A stretch of 64,000 nt of DNA. Origin: Okapia johnstoni. Lineage: Eukaryota > Chordata > Mammalia > Artiodactyla > Giraffidae. The notes under the pieces are model-generated. The model was not told where the DNA came from, did no database searches, and saw only the letters and a list, made by a program, of their open reading frames with translations. Of this stretch, positions 11,661 to 23,520 are shown piece after piece (the first letter of the stretch is position 1; the number at the start of each line of letters is the position of its first letter). The position numbers and the translations under genes were made by a program. The stretch is from contig CM044315.1 in the NCBI GenBank assembly GCA_024291935.2, positions 72,460,385 to 72,524,384 on the forward strand, read 5' to 3'.

Positions 11661-12646
11661 AGAGATGGGAATAGCAGACCACCTGACCTGCCTCCTGAGA
11701 GGTCAAGAAGCAACAGTTAGAACCGGATATGGAACAACAGACTGGTTCCAAATAGGGAAAGGAGTATGTCAAGACTGTATATTGTCACTCTGCTTATTTA
11801 ACTTCTATGCAGAGTACATCATGTGAAATGCTGGGCTGGATGAAGCACAAGCAGGAATCAAGATTGCTGGGAGAAATATCAGTAACCTCAGGTATGCAGA
11901 TGACGACATCACCCTTATGGCAGAAAGCAAAGAAGAACTAAAGAGCCTCTTGATGAAAGAGGAGAGTGAAAAAGCTGGCTTAAAACTCAACATTCTGATC
12001 CCATCACTTCATGGCAAATAGGTGGGGAAGCAGTGGAAACAGTGAGAGACTTTATTTTGGGGGTCTCCAAAATCACTGCAGATGGTGACTGCAGCCATGA
12101 AATTAAAAGACTCTTGCTCCTTGAAAGAAAAGCTACTACCAACCTAGACAGCATATTAAAAAGTAGAGACATTGCCAACAAAGGTTCATCTAGTCAAAGC
12201 TACGGTTTTTCCAGTAGTCATGTATGGATGTGAGAGTTGGACCATAAAGAAAGCTGAGCACCGAAGAACTGATGCTTTTGAACTGTGGTGTTGGAGAAGA
12301 CTCTTGAGAGTCCCTTGGACTGCAAGGAGATCAAACCAGTCAATCTTAAAGGAAATCAGTCCTGAATATTCATTGGAAGGACTGATGCTGAAGCTGAAAC
12401 TCAAACTTTGGCCACCTGATGTGAAGAACTGACTTATTAGAAAAGATCCTGATGCTGGAAAAGATTGAAGGCAGGGGGAGAAGGTGATGATGGAGGATGA
12501 GATGGCTGGACAGCATCACTAACTCGATGGACATGAGTCTGAGTAAGCTCCGGGAGTTGGTAATGGACAAGGAAGCCTGGCGTGCTGAAGTTCATGGAGT
12601 CGCGGAGAGTCAGACATGACTGAGTGACTGAACGGAACTGAACTAA
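11095..12646 (+). mobile_element. BovB LINE, 5'-truncated, 1552 bp, with target duplication
   Basis: Longest collinear BovB copy in the window. Flanked by a 10-bp duplication TCACCTAGGA (11085-11094 and 12647-12656). Covers most of the reverse transcriptase and the ORF2 C-terminus to the CTGAA tail. There is a small internal deletion near 11990 and at least three frame breaks. Confidence 0.93.
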
Positions 12647-12885
12647 TCACCTAGGAAGATAATAGAGAATGAATATTGATCCACTGGGCAATTATATTTC
12701 TAATTACTTATGATGAAATAAGACTTTTGCTGTAAGTAATTTTCATCTGAGTTTGGGTGAAACTGAGCTCCCAGAACTTCCGAACTGGAGACTTAACCAC
12801 AAGCATGAGGTCTTTTTTGCAAGTATCAGATGTATTTATACAGAGAAGTCAGATATTTACTGTTTAATTTCTCATTAAATGGGTG

Positions 12886-13035
12886 ATTCAATGGAAAGAA
12901 CACAGAACTGTCATTCTAGGACTGCCTGTGACTTCCTGGGTGACCCTGGCCACTAATGAAGTCTCTTATACCTTAACTTCTCTCATTTTTCACATAGAAA
13001 TACCTGTGTTATATGTGTTTTATTGTGATGATAAA
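12886..13035 (+). mobile_element. MIR SINE fragment
   Basis: Diverged MIR core: AATGGAAAGAACACAGAACT then CTGTGACTTCCTGGGTGACC. Confidence 0.55.
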
Positions 13036-13880
13036 CAGGAGTATAGTTGCCAGAGTTTTCCTTCAACAAGTATGTAGGCATTATAAGGAATACAAATGCT
13101 AAGTATTTGCACTCAAGTTTATAACTTATTGGAGTCAGACTCATAAAAGTAATGTGTAGGGATTCAGAGAATAGAGGAATCTCATTCAGTGGCCTGTGGG
13201 GGTGGTGGTGATGAAGATGATTTAATAAAGGAGGTAGAAGTTGAACTGGATCTTGAGTAATAGGAAAAGTGGTAGAAGAGAGTTATCTGGAAGGGATAAG
13301 AGCAGAGAGGAACTGGGATTCTCAGTGTGGCCCCTACCTTTGTTTTCAGAATCATTATTTTCTGCCCACTCCAGACAAAACAATATTGTCAGGATCACAG
13401 ACATGTGTCCAGCACATAATAAGCGAACTCCCAGGGTTCAGCTTCTACCTCTTCCATTAAAACTTCACCCAAGTGGGATTATTATGCACTTCTCCGCATG
13501 GTCCAGCTCTTGATAAGACCTGTTGCCTTTATTGTATGTAGCACAATAGTGAACTTCCTTGCTCAATGGTGAACTTTTTTGGAGATAGGAATCTGGTTTG
13601 GCTTTGCAACTCTAACTCAGTATTTTGCTCTTATTAAGTAATTGGGAAATTTTATTCAATTGAACTTGCTCCAGGGACCTTGATATCACTCACCAAAGAG
13701 AAGGACGTGTATCATCCTAATGTCTTTACAGGTTTTAAATTTGGGATCTGCTATTTTCCTTACATCATCTCTGTGAAGTAGCTATTTTGTCATTGAAAAC
13801 TTACATATAAAGAAACTCAGAATGTATTTGGCTAAAATCAAACAACTGATAAGTGTTGAAGCTAGGTAGGGCTCTTTTAA
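13036..13880. other. intergenic, nothing identified
   Basis: Mixed AT-rich DNA with overlapping short frames on both strands at 13222-13513, none protein-like. Confidence 0.45.
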
Positions 13881-13990
13881 CCTGAAATGGCAACCCACTC
13901 CAGTATTCTTGCTTGGAGAATTTCATGGACAGAAGAGTCTGGCAGGTTGCAGTCCATGAGATTGCCAAGTAGGACTGAGCGATTAACACA
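13881..13990 (+). mobile_element. Bov-tA SINE fragment
   Basis: GAAATGGCAACCCACTCCAG through GGACTGAGCGATTAACACA; the tRNA-like head is missing. Confidence 0.85.
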
Positions 13991-14130
13991 CTTAACTCTG
14001 TGCACTATACCTGTGCACCCTGGCATGAAATGGGGGCTGGGGGGTAAAATGTATTAATAATTAATTCTCAGAGCTCTAGTTTTCTCATTTATAAATGGGC
14101 ATAATAGCACGGAGCTCATGGGATTGTTAT

Positions 14131-14235
14131 AATTTTTTTGCCAGGGGGCTGTGCTGCTTGTGGGATCCTAGTTCCCTGACCAGCAATCACACCTGAATCC
14201 CCTGCATTGGAGGCTCAGAGTTCTAACCATTCATC
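14131..14235 (-). mobile_element. degraded CHR-type SINE
   Basis: GGGCTGTGCTGCTTGTGGGA, TAGTTCCCTGACC and CCCTGCATTGGAGGC in the antisense order. Confidence 0.65.
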
Positions 14236-14480
14236 AGCAGAGAGAAATCTCTGTTATGATAATTAAATGGAGAAACATATGAAATCTCTAGCTCAATGAC
14301 TAGCATTTAGTGGTCCCTTCTCATCAAACTTCAGATTCATATACATATAAACAGATAAATAAGAAGTAACCAGTTTTGGAGTGCAAAGAAGATGGATTCT
14401 GCAGAGAGGAAGGCCCCCTCTGTAAACTTTTATAGGTTCCAGCCTCTGAGTCACATCATGAGAAATTTTATTAGGCAGTA

Positions 14481-14669
14481 TCCCAGGTGGCTCAGTGGTA
14501 AAGAATGTGCCTGCCAATGCAGGAGATGCCAGTCCATCTCTGGGTGGGGGGAGATCCCCTGGAGAAGGGGATACTCCAGTATTCTTGCCTGGGAAATCTG
14601 ATGGACAGAGAGCCTGGTGGGCTACTGTTCACGGGGTCACAAGATAGTCCGACACGACTTAGCAAATAA
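14481..14669 (+). mobile_element. Bov-tA SINE
   Basis: tRNA-like head CCCAGGTGGCTCAGTGGTAA then the body to GTCCGACACGACTTAGCAAA. Sense. Confidence 0.88.
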
Positions 14670-14844
14670 ATGGCATCTTGTAAACTTAAGATTTTGCATC
14701 TTCCCTCACGTCCACCCTATCATATCCTTTTCCTGCCTTAGCATGTGTCACCTGCAAGGACTATAGTTGTGTGATTTGTCCAGCTTTGAGGTTAGAGGTT
14801 GGTTGAATAATCCCCAAGGCTGGGTCCTTAAAAAAATTAGGACC

Positions 14845-15049
14845 TGGGCTTCCCAGATAGTTCAGCGGGTAAAGAATCCACCTGCCTTGCAGGAGACACA
14901 GAAGACACCAGTTCAATCCCTCCGTGGGGAAGATTCTCTGGAGGTGGAAATGGCAACCCATTCCAGGATTCGTGCCTGAAAAATCCCATGGACAGAGGAG
15001 CCTGGTGGGCTACAGTCCAAAGTGTTGCAAAGAGTCGGACACGACTAAA
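14845..15049 (+). mobile_element. Bov-tA SINE
   Basis: Head GGGCTTCCCAGATAGTTCAG, B-box-like GTTCAATCCC, tail CGGACACGACTAAAAAATTA. Lies about 150 bp upstream of the CpG island edge. Confidence 0.88.
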
Positions 15050-15682
15050 AAATTAACCAAACCATAAATCCTTTCCTATCGGGACTTTAAATAACCACAT
15101 GGAGGAACCTATATTAAAAGCAAAAGGGGGAGGAGGCTCATGGATGGTAGTTGACTCCAAACCCACGTAAAACTAAATAAGTGATTTCTAAAATCTTTTT
15201 CCGGGAGGCGCGCGGAGCCAGGGAATACTCTTGAGATTTCTCTTGGGCTCCTAACTCCAGAAATTGGCTGCATTTTAAAAGAAAAGGATTCCAGCTTTGG
15301 TGGGCTGGTGGCAAAGGTGAAGAGATGGGGAATGGTGGGGGAGACCCAGAAGATTCGATTCCTCTGTCTGCCTACTCGCTGGTGGTCAGAAGCCCGGGCT
15401 AACCGCCCAGGGTTCGCGGAGGCCGGGGCCGGGCCAGGTTAGTACACAGGCCGGAGGGTGCATGTCCAAGGCCGGGGTTTCCGACCCCCGGGGCTTGGCT
15501 TTCGGGCCCTCTTGACGCTTGGGGGACTCCGCGGGGAGGTCCATAGCCCAGGAACCAGACCCAAGCAGGGTGGCAGTGCCCGCGACCCCGGCCTCCGCAG
15601 GCAAATAGAGGTCCTCCCGCCGCTCTCCCGTGGGGCCCCGGCAGGGAGTTAGACTCAGCGACCCCCGCTCGGGGGCCCCGCG

Positions 15683-15691
15683 CCCCGCCCC
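15683..15691 (-). promoter_or_regulatory. Sp1-type GC box
   Basis: CCCCGCCCC, the reverse complement of a GC box, about 480 bp upstream of the likely transcription start. Motif match only; occupancy is inferred. Confidence 0.45.
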
Positions 15692-15739
15692 TCCCCGCAA
15701 GCCCGCGGTGACTTCAACCTTCCCCCAACGCTAGAGGGG

Positions 15740-15749
15740 CCCCGCCCCC
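15740..15749 (-). promoter_or_regulatory. Sp1-type GC box
   Basis: CCCCGCCCCC, a second GC box 57 bp from the first, inside the CpG island. Motif match only. Confidence 0.45.
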
Positions 15750-16159
15750 TCCTCGCGGGCTAACGAGTGTCCTCGCGCGCTCGCCCCTTCCCACAGCGTG
15801 AGTGTGAGTGAGCTTCTTCCCACCTCGGCCCCCTCACTATTGTTTCCCGTCTCCACCACAAGCCCCTGAATGTAGCCCTTCTCCCATTGGTGTTTACTAC
15901 CTCCCGCCCCGATTTAACCAGTACCCTGGGGCCCCTAGAACCAAAGGAAGGGGCACCCCCAAACCCTTTCCTCCGCGCCTCCTACCCAGGGTCTCCTGTG
16001 TGTTTGTTCCCTACCCCCGCCCGGGTCAGGACTCCATTCGGCGCTCTGTCCCTCTCTCCCCTCCCCCCCTCCCCTGGCTCCCTTTCTCCCTCGGCCCCCT
16101 CCCCTTAGCGGGTCCTCCTCTTTCTCTCCCCCTCTCTCCTCCCCCTCCCCATCCCTTCC

Positions 16160-16330
16160 CCCCCACAATGCAGTTCGCGGCGCGGCGGACATGGCGGTGG
16201 ATCCCTGAGCTCGTCGTGTCCTGGCCTCCAGCGGCGGCGGCGGTGACGGCGGCAGCGGGAGGTGGAGGGGGAGCTGGAGCCACTGAGATGAGGAGGCGCC
16301 GCGCGCGCCTGTAGCTCGCGGGCCTCGCAG
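16160..16330 (+). other. TUT4: TUT4 exon 1, non-coding (5' end uncertain)
   Basis: The 3' boundary is supported by a good donor, CTCGCAG followed by GTACGG (GT at 16331). The 5' boundary is not visible. I place it near 16160 because the upstream tract is C-rich and a YY1-like initiator motif (16189-16197) is typical near starts of TATA-less promoters. No reading frame here can join the TUT4 protein, because exon 2 carries an in-frame TAG (43241-43243) before the ATG. The exon is therefore leader only and would contain two upstream ORFs (16168-16314 and 16191-16208). A second, weaker donor-like copy (GCCTCGCAG then GTGTCG) lies 102 bp downstream. Confidence 0.65.
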
Positions 16331-16660
16331 GTACGGAGGTTCCGGCCGTGGCATAGCACCCGGCGCCCGAGGGGGTGTGCTCGAGGCAGGCCGGGCGGCC
16401 CCTTCTTCGCCCTCAGGTGCCGCGCCTCGCAGGTGTCGTGGTCCCGGCCCGAGCGCGTATCAGCCGCCCTCTTGGGGCCTGACACTTCTTTCTTTGCTGG
16501 ATTGGGCATCGGGTGTCCCAGGGGAAGGAGGAGATGAGGGAGGTAGGGGCGGCGGCCTGGGCTTCCTGAGCAGGGCACCGGGGCGCTTTAGGACCGAACT
16601 CCACGGTGAGGTTGGGGCTCTCAGCCCCGAGCCGAAACCTGTAGACCCAGGCGGCGGATT

Positions 16661-18744
16661 TTGAGTTAACGGGATAGGAGTGAATATTCTCTGGGGTCCA
16701 GTAGGATTCCCTGTCCTGTATGCCTTTTCTTTCACCCTGGCTTTGATATAGACTACGTATATAACTTATAGACATACACGCGCGTATAATACATAATAAA
16801 TATTTATTCCGGGATCGCCCTTTTCTGGAGGAGAGAAGGCAGAGGTGTCTGTGAGGATTTCGTTTCTTGCTCGCCCGCCTTCTCTCTCCCCCTGCCCCCC
16901 AGTCGAATGGTGGTAATGAATGCTTTTGACGTGGGAAACTGTGAGATTCGTATTTGTAAACAGACAGCACTAGTCGAGAGTGTTGTACGCCTCCGCGAGA
17001 GGTTTCAGGTCCTTTTGGTATCCGGATTGCAAAAGAATGAGATATTTAGACCTGAAAGAAAGACCTCATCGGGATTTCAAGTCGTATGTGGATGCGATGA
17101 ATAACTGTTATTTTAACAACACAACAACATTGATTAAACTCTTTTTAGATGATCAAATTTTTAATCGGATGAATTTTGTACCTTGCGCGAGATCTTCATT
17201 TCGGTGTACCATGTTTCTTCTTTTTGATATATTTTTAATACAAAAGTAGTTCCTTACTCATTTGACGTTCTGCTCCCTTTGTGATCTTCTTAGTGTCCAG
17301 AAATGCAATTCGAGTTTTGTATTGTTGGTATGCGTTTAGTAATTAGCTAGAATGGATCAAGTTACCTTTTGTTTCCAAAGATCGGCCCCCCCCCCCGCCC
17401 CCACAAGTCTTGTAGTCCCGAAATGTGTAACACTGGGTGAAACAGAACATACCCTGTTTCTGTTTTAAAGTGATGAGAACTATTAGTTATTAAAATTGGG
17501 TAACCCACCTGGATATGATAATTTAGAGAGAATGCTATATCAGGGTGGTGAATTGTGGGATAGTTTTTTTTGTTGTTGTTGGTTACTATCAGTCAGCATG
17601 TTCTGTATGTGAGTAAAATGTACGCTGAAATTTTCTTTAGGCTCAGAACCCTTGTATATATGTCTCCTTAGAAATTGTTGCACTGCACTGCATCCTAGTA
17701 TGGATTAGTCACAACTTGTAAAATTATGAAATATTGATTCATTTAAAAACTGCTTAAGACAATGAGTTTACTAGTATCTAGTGTACTATGATCCTTTTAT
17801 AAACAAATTTTAGCGTGCATCTTAAAAACCGTATACTTTGGGGCAGATAAGAATTTTAAGTTGTTTTAGGCTTTAAAAAGATGATATTTAATGAAAAAAT
17901 AAAGCTTTCTTGAAATAATATAGAAAAGGAAGTGAAAAGTTATTAACATTTAATGTTTTAAGTCTAGAAAAATCTAAATACAAAAAAAAATTAAAATCTG
18001 TTCATGTCCCTAGGTTGTTAGTAACAGATAAACTAGCAAGATGTTATCATGCACATAAGTTTAGTTCAGTATTGTAAATCACTTCTAACGTTACATTTAA
18101 TTTTAATTAATGTAACTGGAACAGTACAGTGTCTACATTATAATTTTAGACCTTTCTAAATAAAAATTTATATTTGTAATTATAAATATCTCTGATTAAT
18201 AAAAAGCTGTTTAAAGAGAATTTTTTTTAGTTTTGAGTAGAGTCATTTTAGTAAGAGTAATTGGAGAACTTTTTGACCTCGAAGTTAACCTTGACACGCA
18301 TAATAAGGATTAATTATGTTGTATTCTTTATATAATGTCAAATCAGGATCTTTGGGTACGGAAAGGTTATGAATTTTATTTCTGCAGAAAGTTTCTGATG
18401 TCAGAAAAGCTATAAATTGGACTTACCTATGAATGCTGATGTCAGTAAATTTTATCCTTTTTTTAAAAAAAAAAAACCATTTTGATTAAACAAATTCAGT
18501 GTTTGTATTACTTCCTAATGTAAACTGCAAATGGTTGAATTAAGTTGTTACTGCAGATAGAAATATGTTCTAAAAAAGAACAATTCTAGAAAGACTAACA
18601 GGCAAGGGAGAGGGATACTGTAGTAAAGCAGGATATGTGGACTTTTTCTCTTCTTAATTTTCGAGGAATTAAGATTGCTTTTGCTGGACTAAGTGAATTA
18701 GAATTTTTTTACACGAAACCAAGTTTATACCTGTTTTGTTTCAG
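16661..18744. other. repeat-poor start of TUT4 intron 1
   Basis: No SINE or LINE of recent age. 16900-17250 keeps scattered CpGs beyond the island. A poly-C run lies at 17387-17402. No gene seen. Confidence 0.55.
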
Positions 18745-18915
18745 GCATTGTGCTAGACATGTCTATGTATTTTTTTCACTTGTCCAATGTAACACCCCTA
18801 TGAAACCTATTTTATAAATGAGGAATCTCTGACTCAGATGTTGGTTAATTTGCTTAAGATCATAGAGTTAGAAAGATTGAAAGCAGCTCTGCGTACTCTT
18901 CTTATTACATACGCC
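18745..18915 (-). mobile_element. MIR SINE, diverged
   Basis: Reverse MIR layout: GGCATTGTGCTAGACAT, TTTATAAATGAGGAATCTC, AAGATCATAGAGTTAG and a closing ACGCCATGTTGC. Confidence 0.65.
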
Positions 18916-19098
18916 ATGTTGCTTCTCAGATGTATCAAGTGTTCTCCCAGTTTTATAGGAGGAACTGCCTGAGGTTGCTCATTCATTCATCATTGAATCA
19001 TCAAACATTTGTGTTTGTACTTTATGCTAGACACTGCTACATTTTAGAGGTATAAACTTATTGAAGATAGTCTCTTGCTTCAGGGAATTCAATCATAT

Positions 19099-20085
19099 AA
19101 TCAGTTCAGTCGCTCAGTCATGTCCGACTCTTTGTGACCCCATGGACTGCAGCACGCCAGGCTTCCCTGTCCATCACAGCTCCTGGAGCTTGCTCAAACT
19201 CACGTCCACCGAGTCAGTGATGCCATCCAACCATCTCATCCTCTGTCGTCCCCTTCTCCTGCCTTCACTCTTTCCCAGCATCAGGGTCTTTCCTAATGAG
19301 TTCTTTTCATCAGGTGGCCAAAGTATTGGAGTTTCATCATCAGTCCTTTCAATGAACAGTCAGGACTGATTTCCTTTAGAATTGACTGGTTTGATCTCCT
19401 TGCTGTCCAAGGGATTCTCAAGAGTCTTCTCCAACACCACAGTTCAAAAGCTTCAATTCGTCATCACTCAGCTTTCTTTATGGCCCAACTCTTAACATCC
19501 ATACATGACTACTGGAAAAACCATAGCCTTGACTAGACGGACCTTTGTTGGCAAAGGAATGTCTCTGCTTTTTAATATGCTATCTAGGTTGGTCATAGTT
19601 TTTCTTTCAAGGAGCAAGAGTCTTTTAATTTCATGGCTGCAGTCTCCATCTGCAGTGATTTTGGAGCCCCCCCAAATAAAGTCTCTCACTGTTTCCACTG
19701 CTTCCCCACCTATTTGCCATGAAGTGATGGGACCAGGTGCCATGATCTTTGTTTTTTGGATGTTGAGTTTTAAGCCAGCCTTTTCACTCTCCTCTTTCAC
19801 TTTCATCAAGAGGCTCTTTAGTTCCCCTTAGCTTTCTGCCATAAGGGTGGTATCATCTGCATATCTGAATTTATTGATATTTCTCCCGGCAGTCTTGATT
19901 CCAGCTTGTGCTTCAAACAGCCTGGCATTTTACTTGATGTACTCGCCATATAAAGTAAATAAGCAGGGTGATAATATACAGCCTTGATGTACTCCTTTCC
20001 TAATTTTGAACCAGTCTAGTGTTCCACATCCGGTTCTAAGTGTTGCTTCTTGACCTGCATACAGATTTCTCAAGAAGCAGACACA
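19099..20085 (-). mobile_element. BovB LINE, 5'-truncated, ~1 kb
   Basis: From TCAGTTCAGTCGCTCAGTCA (3' terminus) to TTGACCTGCATACAG in the RT. The minus strand at 19809-19492 still reads KAGLKLNIQKTKIM in an open frame of 105 codons. Confidence 0.92.
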
Positions 20086-20184
20086 CAATAGTCTGGTAGT
20101 TTTAAATGGCTATTTGATTTACAATGATAGTAAGTAACTTTACTGCATAGTTACTATTTGTTAATTTCTTTCCAAAGATGTTAG

Positions 20185-20367
20185 ACTATTAACTCAGTCC
20201 TCACAACAGCTTATATATTATCAGCATTTATAGGTGAGAAAAGTAGCTGCAGAAAGACTAAATAGCTTGGATAAGATCTCAGAGCTAGTTTGCTGCTGAG
20301 CCAGGAATTGAACTCTGGGAGTCTACATCTAGAGTTAGAGCTCTTAACCATTATGCTATGTTGCACC
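20185..20367 (-). mobile_element. MIR SINE
   Basis: Reverse MIR: TCCTCACAACAGCTTATAT, TTTATAGGTGAGAAAAGTAG, GAGCTCTTAACCATTATGCT. Confidence 0.75.
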
Positions 20368-20604
20368 GCAAGCTTAGGTTGTCAAAATTTAGTATGCAGA
20401 GGGTGTTAAATTCAAAATAGTCACATAGGTTGTCAAAAGCTGTCTTGTAAGAACATAGAGTATTAATTATACATGACAATGAAATTTAATTGCATTTTGT
20501 TAGTCTTAGCTATACATTGTAGTTTAAATAATTTAATTATCATTAAAATTGATTGGTTATTAACTATTTAAGCCTAGTCTTCTGCTGAGTGTTAGTTTAG
20601 GTCA

Positions 20605-20772
20605 GTGATATTCAAACTATGTGGGGAACCTTTTTGGGGTTTCTGAGTCATAATTGTTTCCATAGTAATGTTAAGAAGATATTTCCCTTTTCATTTTCTC
20701 ACCTGGAATGTAGAATGATAGATACATGTGAAAACATTATTGCTTTGATGGCTATTGGAATGTGTAATCGTG
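20605..20772. mobile_element. hAT-like DNA transposon, left half
   Basis: Old non-autonomous element. The end (CAGTGATATTCAAACTATG) resembles mammalian hAT MER termini. Its other half appears after an L1 block, at 23996-24120. Family not assigned. Confidence 0.55.
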
Positions 20773-20840
20773 TATTTTTTTTTTGCTTTTGCTTTGAGAT
20801 ACAATTTTCAGTACCATAAAACACCCTTTGAAAGCATGCA

Positions 20841-20960
20841 GTTCAGGGACTTGCCTAGTGGTCCAGCAGTTAAGATTTCATGCTTCCAATGCAGGGAACA
20901 CGGGTTTGATTCCTGGTTGGGTAACTAAGATCCCGCATTCCGCAAGGTGTGGCCAAAAAA
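20841..20960 (+). mobile_element. CHR/BTALU-type SINE
   Basis: Sense tRNA-derived SINE (GGACTTGCCTAGTGGTCCAG ... GGTGTGGCC then A-run) inserted in the L1. 9-bp duplication AAGCATGCA at 20832-20840 and 20961-20969. Confidence 0.88.
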
Positions 20961-23399
20961 AAGCATGCACTTTTTAGTGTATGTTCAAAAGCTTATGTAA
21001 CCATTACCATTTTTTAATTCCAGAACATTTTCATCTTCCTCCAAGAAACCCTATGCCCTTTAGCAATCATCCTGCATCCCCCCACCTCAAGTTTTTGGCA
21101 ACCACTGAACTGCTTTTCTGTCTTTGGAATTGCCTATTTTGGACGTTTCATATAAGTAGAATCGTATAATATGTGGCTTTTTGTGCCTGGTTTCTTTCAC
21201 TGAAGCATAATGTTTTCAAGATTCATCAGTAATATATCGTGTATTAGCACTTCATTCCTTTTTGTGGTTGAATAATACTACATTGTATGGAATGTATTCT
21301 ATGGAGATACCACATTTTGTTTAGCCATTCATCATTCGATAGACATTTGGGTTTTTTCCACTTTTTGGCTGTTACAAATACTGTTGCTTTGAACATTCAT
21401 GTATAAGTTTTTGTGTGGATATATGTTTTTTTTTTCTCTTGGATGTATACCCAGGAGTGGAATTGGTGAGGGTTTTGATACATTTATGTTTAACTTTATG
21501 GAGGACCTGCTGAACTATATTCCCAAGAGGCTTCACTATTTTATATTTTCACTAGTAATATATGAGGGTTCTAATTTCTACCCATCCTCACCAACACTTG
21601 TTATTGTCTATCTTTTAAATTATAGCTATCTAATTGGTGAAGTGGTATCTCATTGTGGTTTTGATTTGCAGTTGCATAATGACTAATGATGTTGAGCATC
21701 TCTTCATATGTCTATTGGCTTTTTGTATATTTTATGGGAAGAAATGTCTGTTTAAATTCTTTGCTCATTTAAAAAATTGGATTATTTGTCTTATTGTTAT
21801 AAGAGTTCTTTATATATTCTGGATGTTAGATCCTTGTTAGATAAATGATATGCAAAAATATTCTCCCCTTTTGTGCATTGTCTATTCATTTTCTTTTTCA
21901 AATGTAAGAATTGTGGCAAAATATGAATAAAAGTTACCATTTTAATCATTATTAAGTGTATATTCAGTGATATTAGGTACATTCACAGTGTTGCACAATC
22001 ATCACCACCATCCATGTTTGGAACTTTTTCCTTTTTCCTGTTCTGTGCCCACTAAGCAATAACTCCTCGTTCCCTCCTCCCCTCAACCCCTAGCAGCCAT
22101 CATTCTACTTTCTGTTTCTATCACTTTGACTACTGTATGTAATTAGAATCATGTAATATCTGTCCTTTGTGACTTGTTTACTTCGTTTAGCACAGTGTCT
22201 TCAAGGTTCTTCTATGCTCTAGTATGTGTTGGAATTTCCTTCCTTTTTAAGGCTGAATAATGTTCTGTTGTATTTATGTATATACCATATTTTGTTCTTT
22301 TAGTCATCTGTTGATAGACACTTTGGTTGCTTCTGCCTTTTGGCTTTTGTGAATAATGCTGCTGTGAATATGAGCATACAAATATCTGTTTGGGTCCCTG
22401 CTTTCTGTTCTTTGGAAATATACCTAGAAGTGGAATGGCTGGATCATGTGGTAAATCTTTGTTTAATTTTTTGAGGAATTGCCATTTTGTTCATTTTCTG
22501 GAGTGTGTTTTTTCAAGCACCCAAGTTTTAGGTTTTGATAAAGTTATATTTATTTTTTCCTGTGCTTCCGGAGTCATATCTAAGATAAGCCAAGATTATA
22601 AAAATTTACACCTGTGTTTTCTTCTGACACTTTTGTAGTTTTAGCTTTTACATTTAGTTCTTTGACCCATTTTTAGTTAATTTTTATATGTGCTGTGAGG
22701 TAGAGGTCCAACTTCATTCTTTTTCATGTGGCTCTCCAGTTGTCCCAGCATCATATTGGCAAGACTGCTATTTCCCTTGTTGAATGGTCTTGGTGTCATT
22801 GTTGAAATCAATTGACCATAAATGTCTCTGTTTATTTCTGGATTCTCAATTGATTCTGGAGTCTCCATTGATTTGTATGTCTGTGCTTATGCCAGTAGCA
22901 CCCACCCAGTCTTGATTACTGTAGCTTTGTAGAAAGTTTGAAGTTGGAAAATCGAAGTTGAAGTTGTGAGTTCTCTAACTTTACTTTTCTTTTTCAATAT
23001 TGTTTTGGCTGTTCTTAGTCCCTTGTATTACCATGTGAATTTTAGGATCTGTTTGTCAGTTTTTGAAGAAAACCTTGTATTTCTTTTGTTAAATTTATTC
23101 CTGAGTATTTTATTCTTTTTGAAGCAATTGTAAATGGAATTTTGGACTCTCATTGCTAGTGTATAGAAATACAATTGATTTTTGTATGTTGATCTTGGAT
23201 AGCACCCTTGCTAGACTAATTTATTAGCTCAAATTACTTTTTTGTAGATTCCTTAGGACTTTATATATGAGAGCATGTCATCTGCAAACATAGATCTCTT
23301 TACTTCTTCCTTTCCATTCTGGATGCCTTTTATTTCTTTTTCTTGCCTGATTGCCCTGGCTAGTACAGTATTGAATAGAAGTGAAGACAGTAGGGAATT

Positions 23400-23520
23400 T
23401 CCTGGCAGTCCAGTAGATAGGACTTGGTGCTTTCACTTCCATAGTCCAGGTTTAACCCCTGATTGGGGAATTATGATCCCATAAGCCGTATAGCCTAAAT
23501 AAATAAATAACAATAAAACA
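23400..23520 (+). mobile_element. CHR/BTALU-type SINE
   Basis: GGAATTTCCTGGCAGTCCAG through AAATAAATAAATAAC. 11-bp duplication AAGTGAAGACA at 23389-23399 and 23521-23531. Confidence 0.87.

Larger units (their letters stand above)
15200..16660 (+). promoter_or_regulatory. TUT4: CpG-island promoter of TUT4
   Basis: The sequence changes abruptly from AT-rich repeats to GC- and CpG-rich DNA at about 15200 and returns to AT-rich intron after about 16660. There is no obvious TATA box. GC boxes of the Sp1 type (CCCCGCCCC) lie at 15683-15691 and 15740-15749, and a YY1-like ACATGGCGG lies at 16189-16197. No interspersed repeat is visible inside the island. Its position immediately 5' of a consensus splice donor (16331) and on the same strand as the coding exons makes it the TUT4 promoter. 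Limits are judged by eye. A divergent transcript from the same island is possible but not shown. Confidence 0.85.

Noticed and set aside
14847..14930. tRNA-like sequence
   Set aside because: It is the tRNA-derived head of a Bov-tA SINE. The same holds for all other tRNA-like spots in this window; none folds as a full tRNA with an anticodon arm by eye.
1..15199. Neighbouring gene (GPX7 would be expected upstream of TUT4 by mammalian synteny)
   Set aside because: No glutathione peroxidase-like exon or any other gene visible; the gene must lie further left.
15386..16970. Several long open frames on both strands in the CpG island (up to 185 codons)
   Set aside because: Overlapping frames in all phases, proline/arginine/glycine-rich composition from GC bias, no domain and no splice support. 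Only the short leader uORFs were kept.
16980..17249. 89-codon frame in a CpG-containing intron stretch
   Set aside because: No start context, splice sites or recognisable similarity; kept only as a repeat-poor zone.
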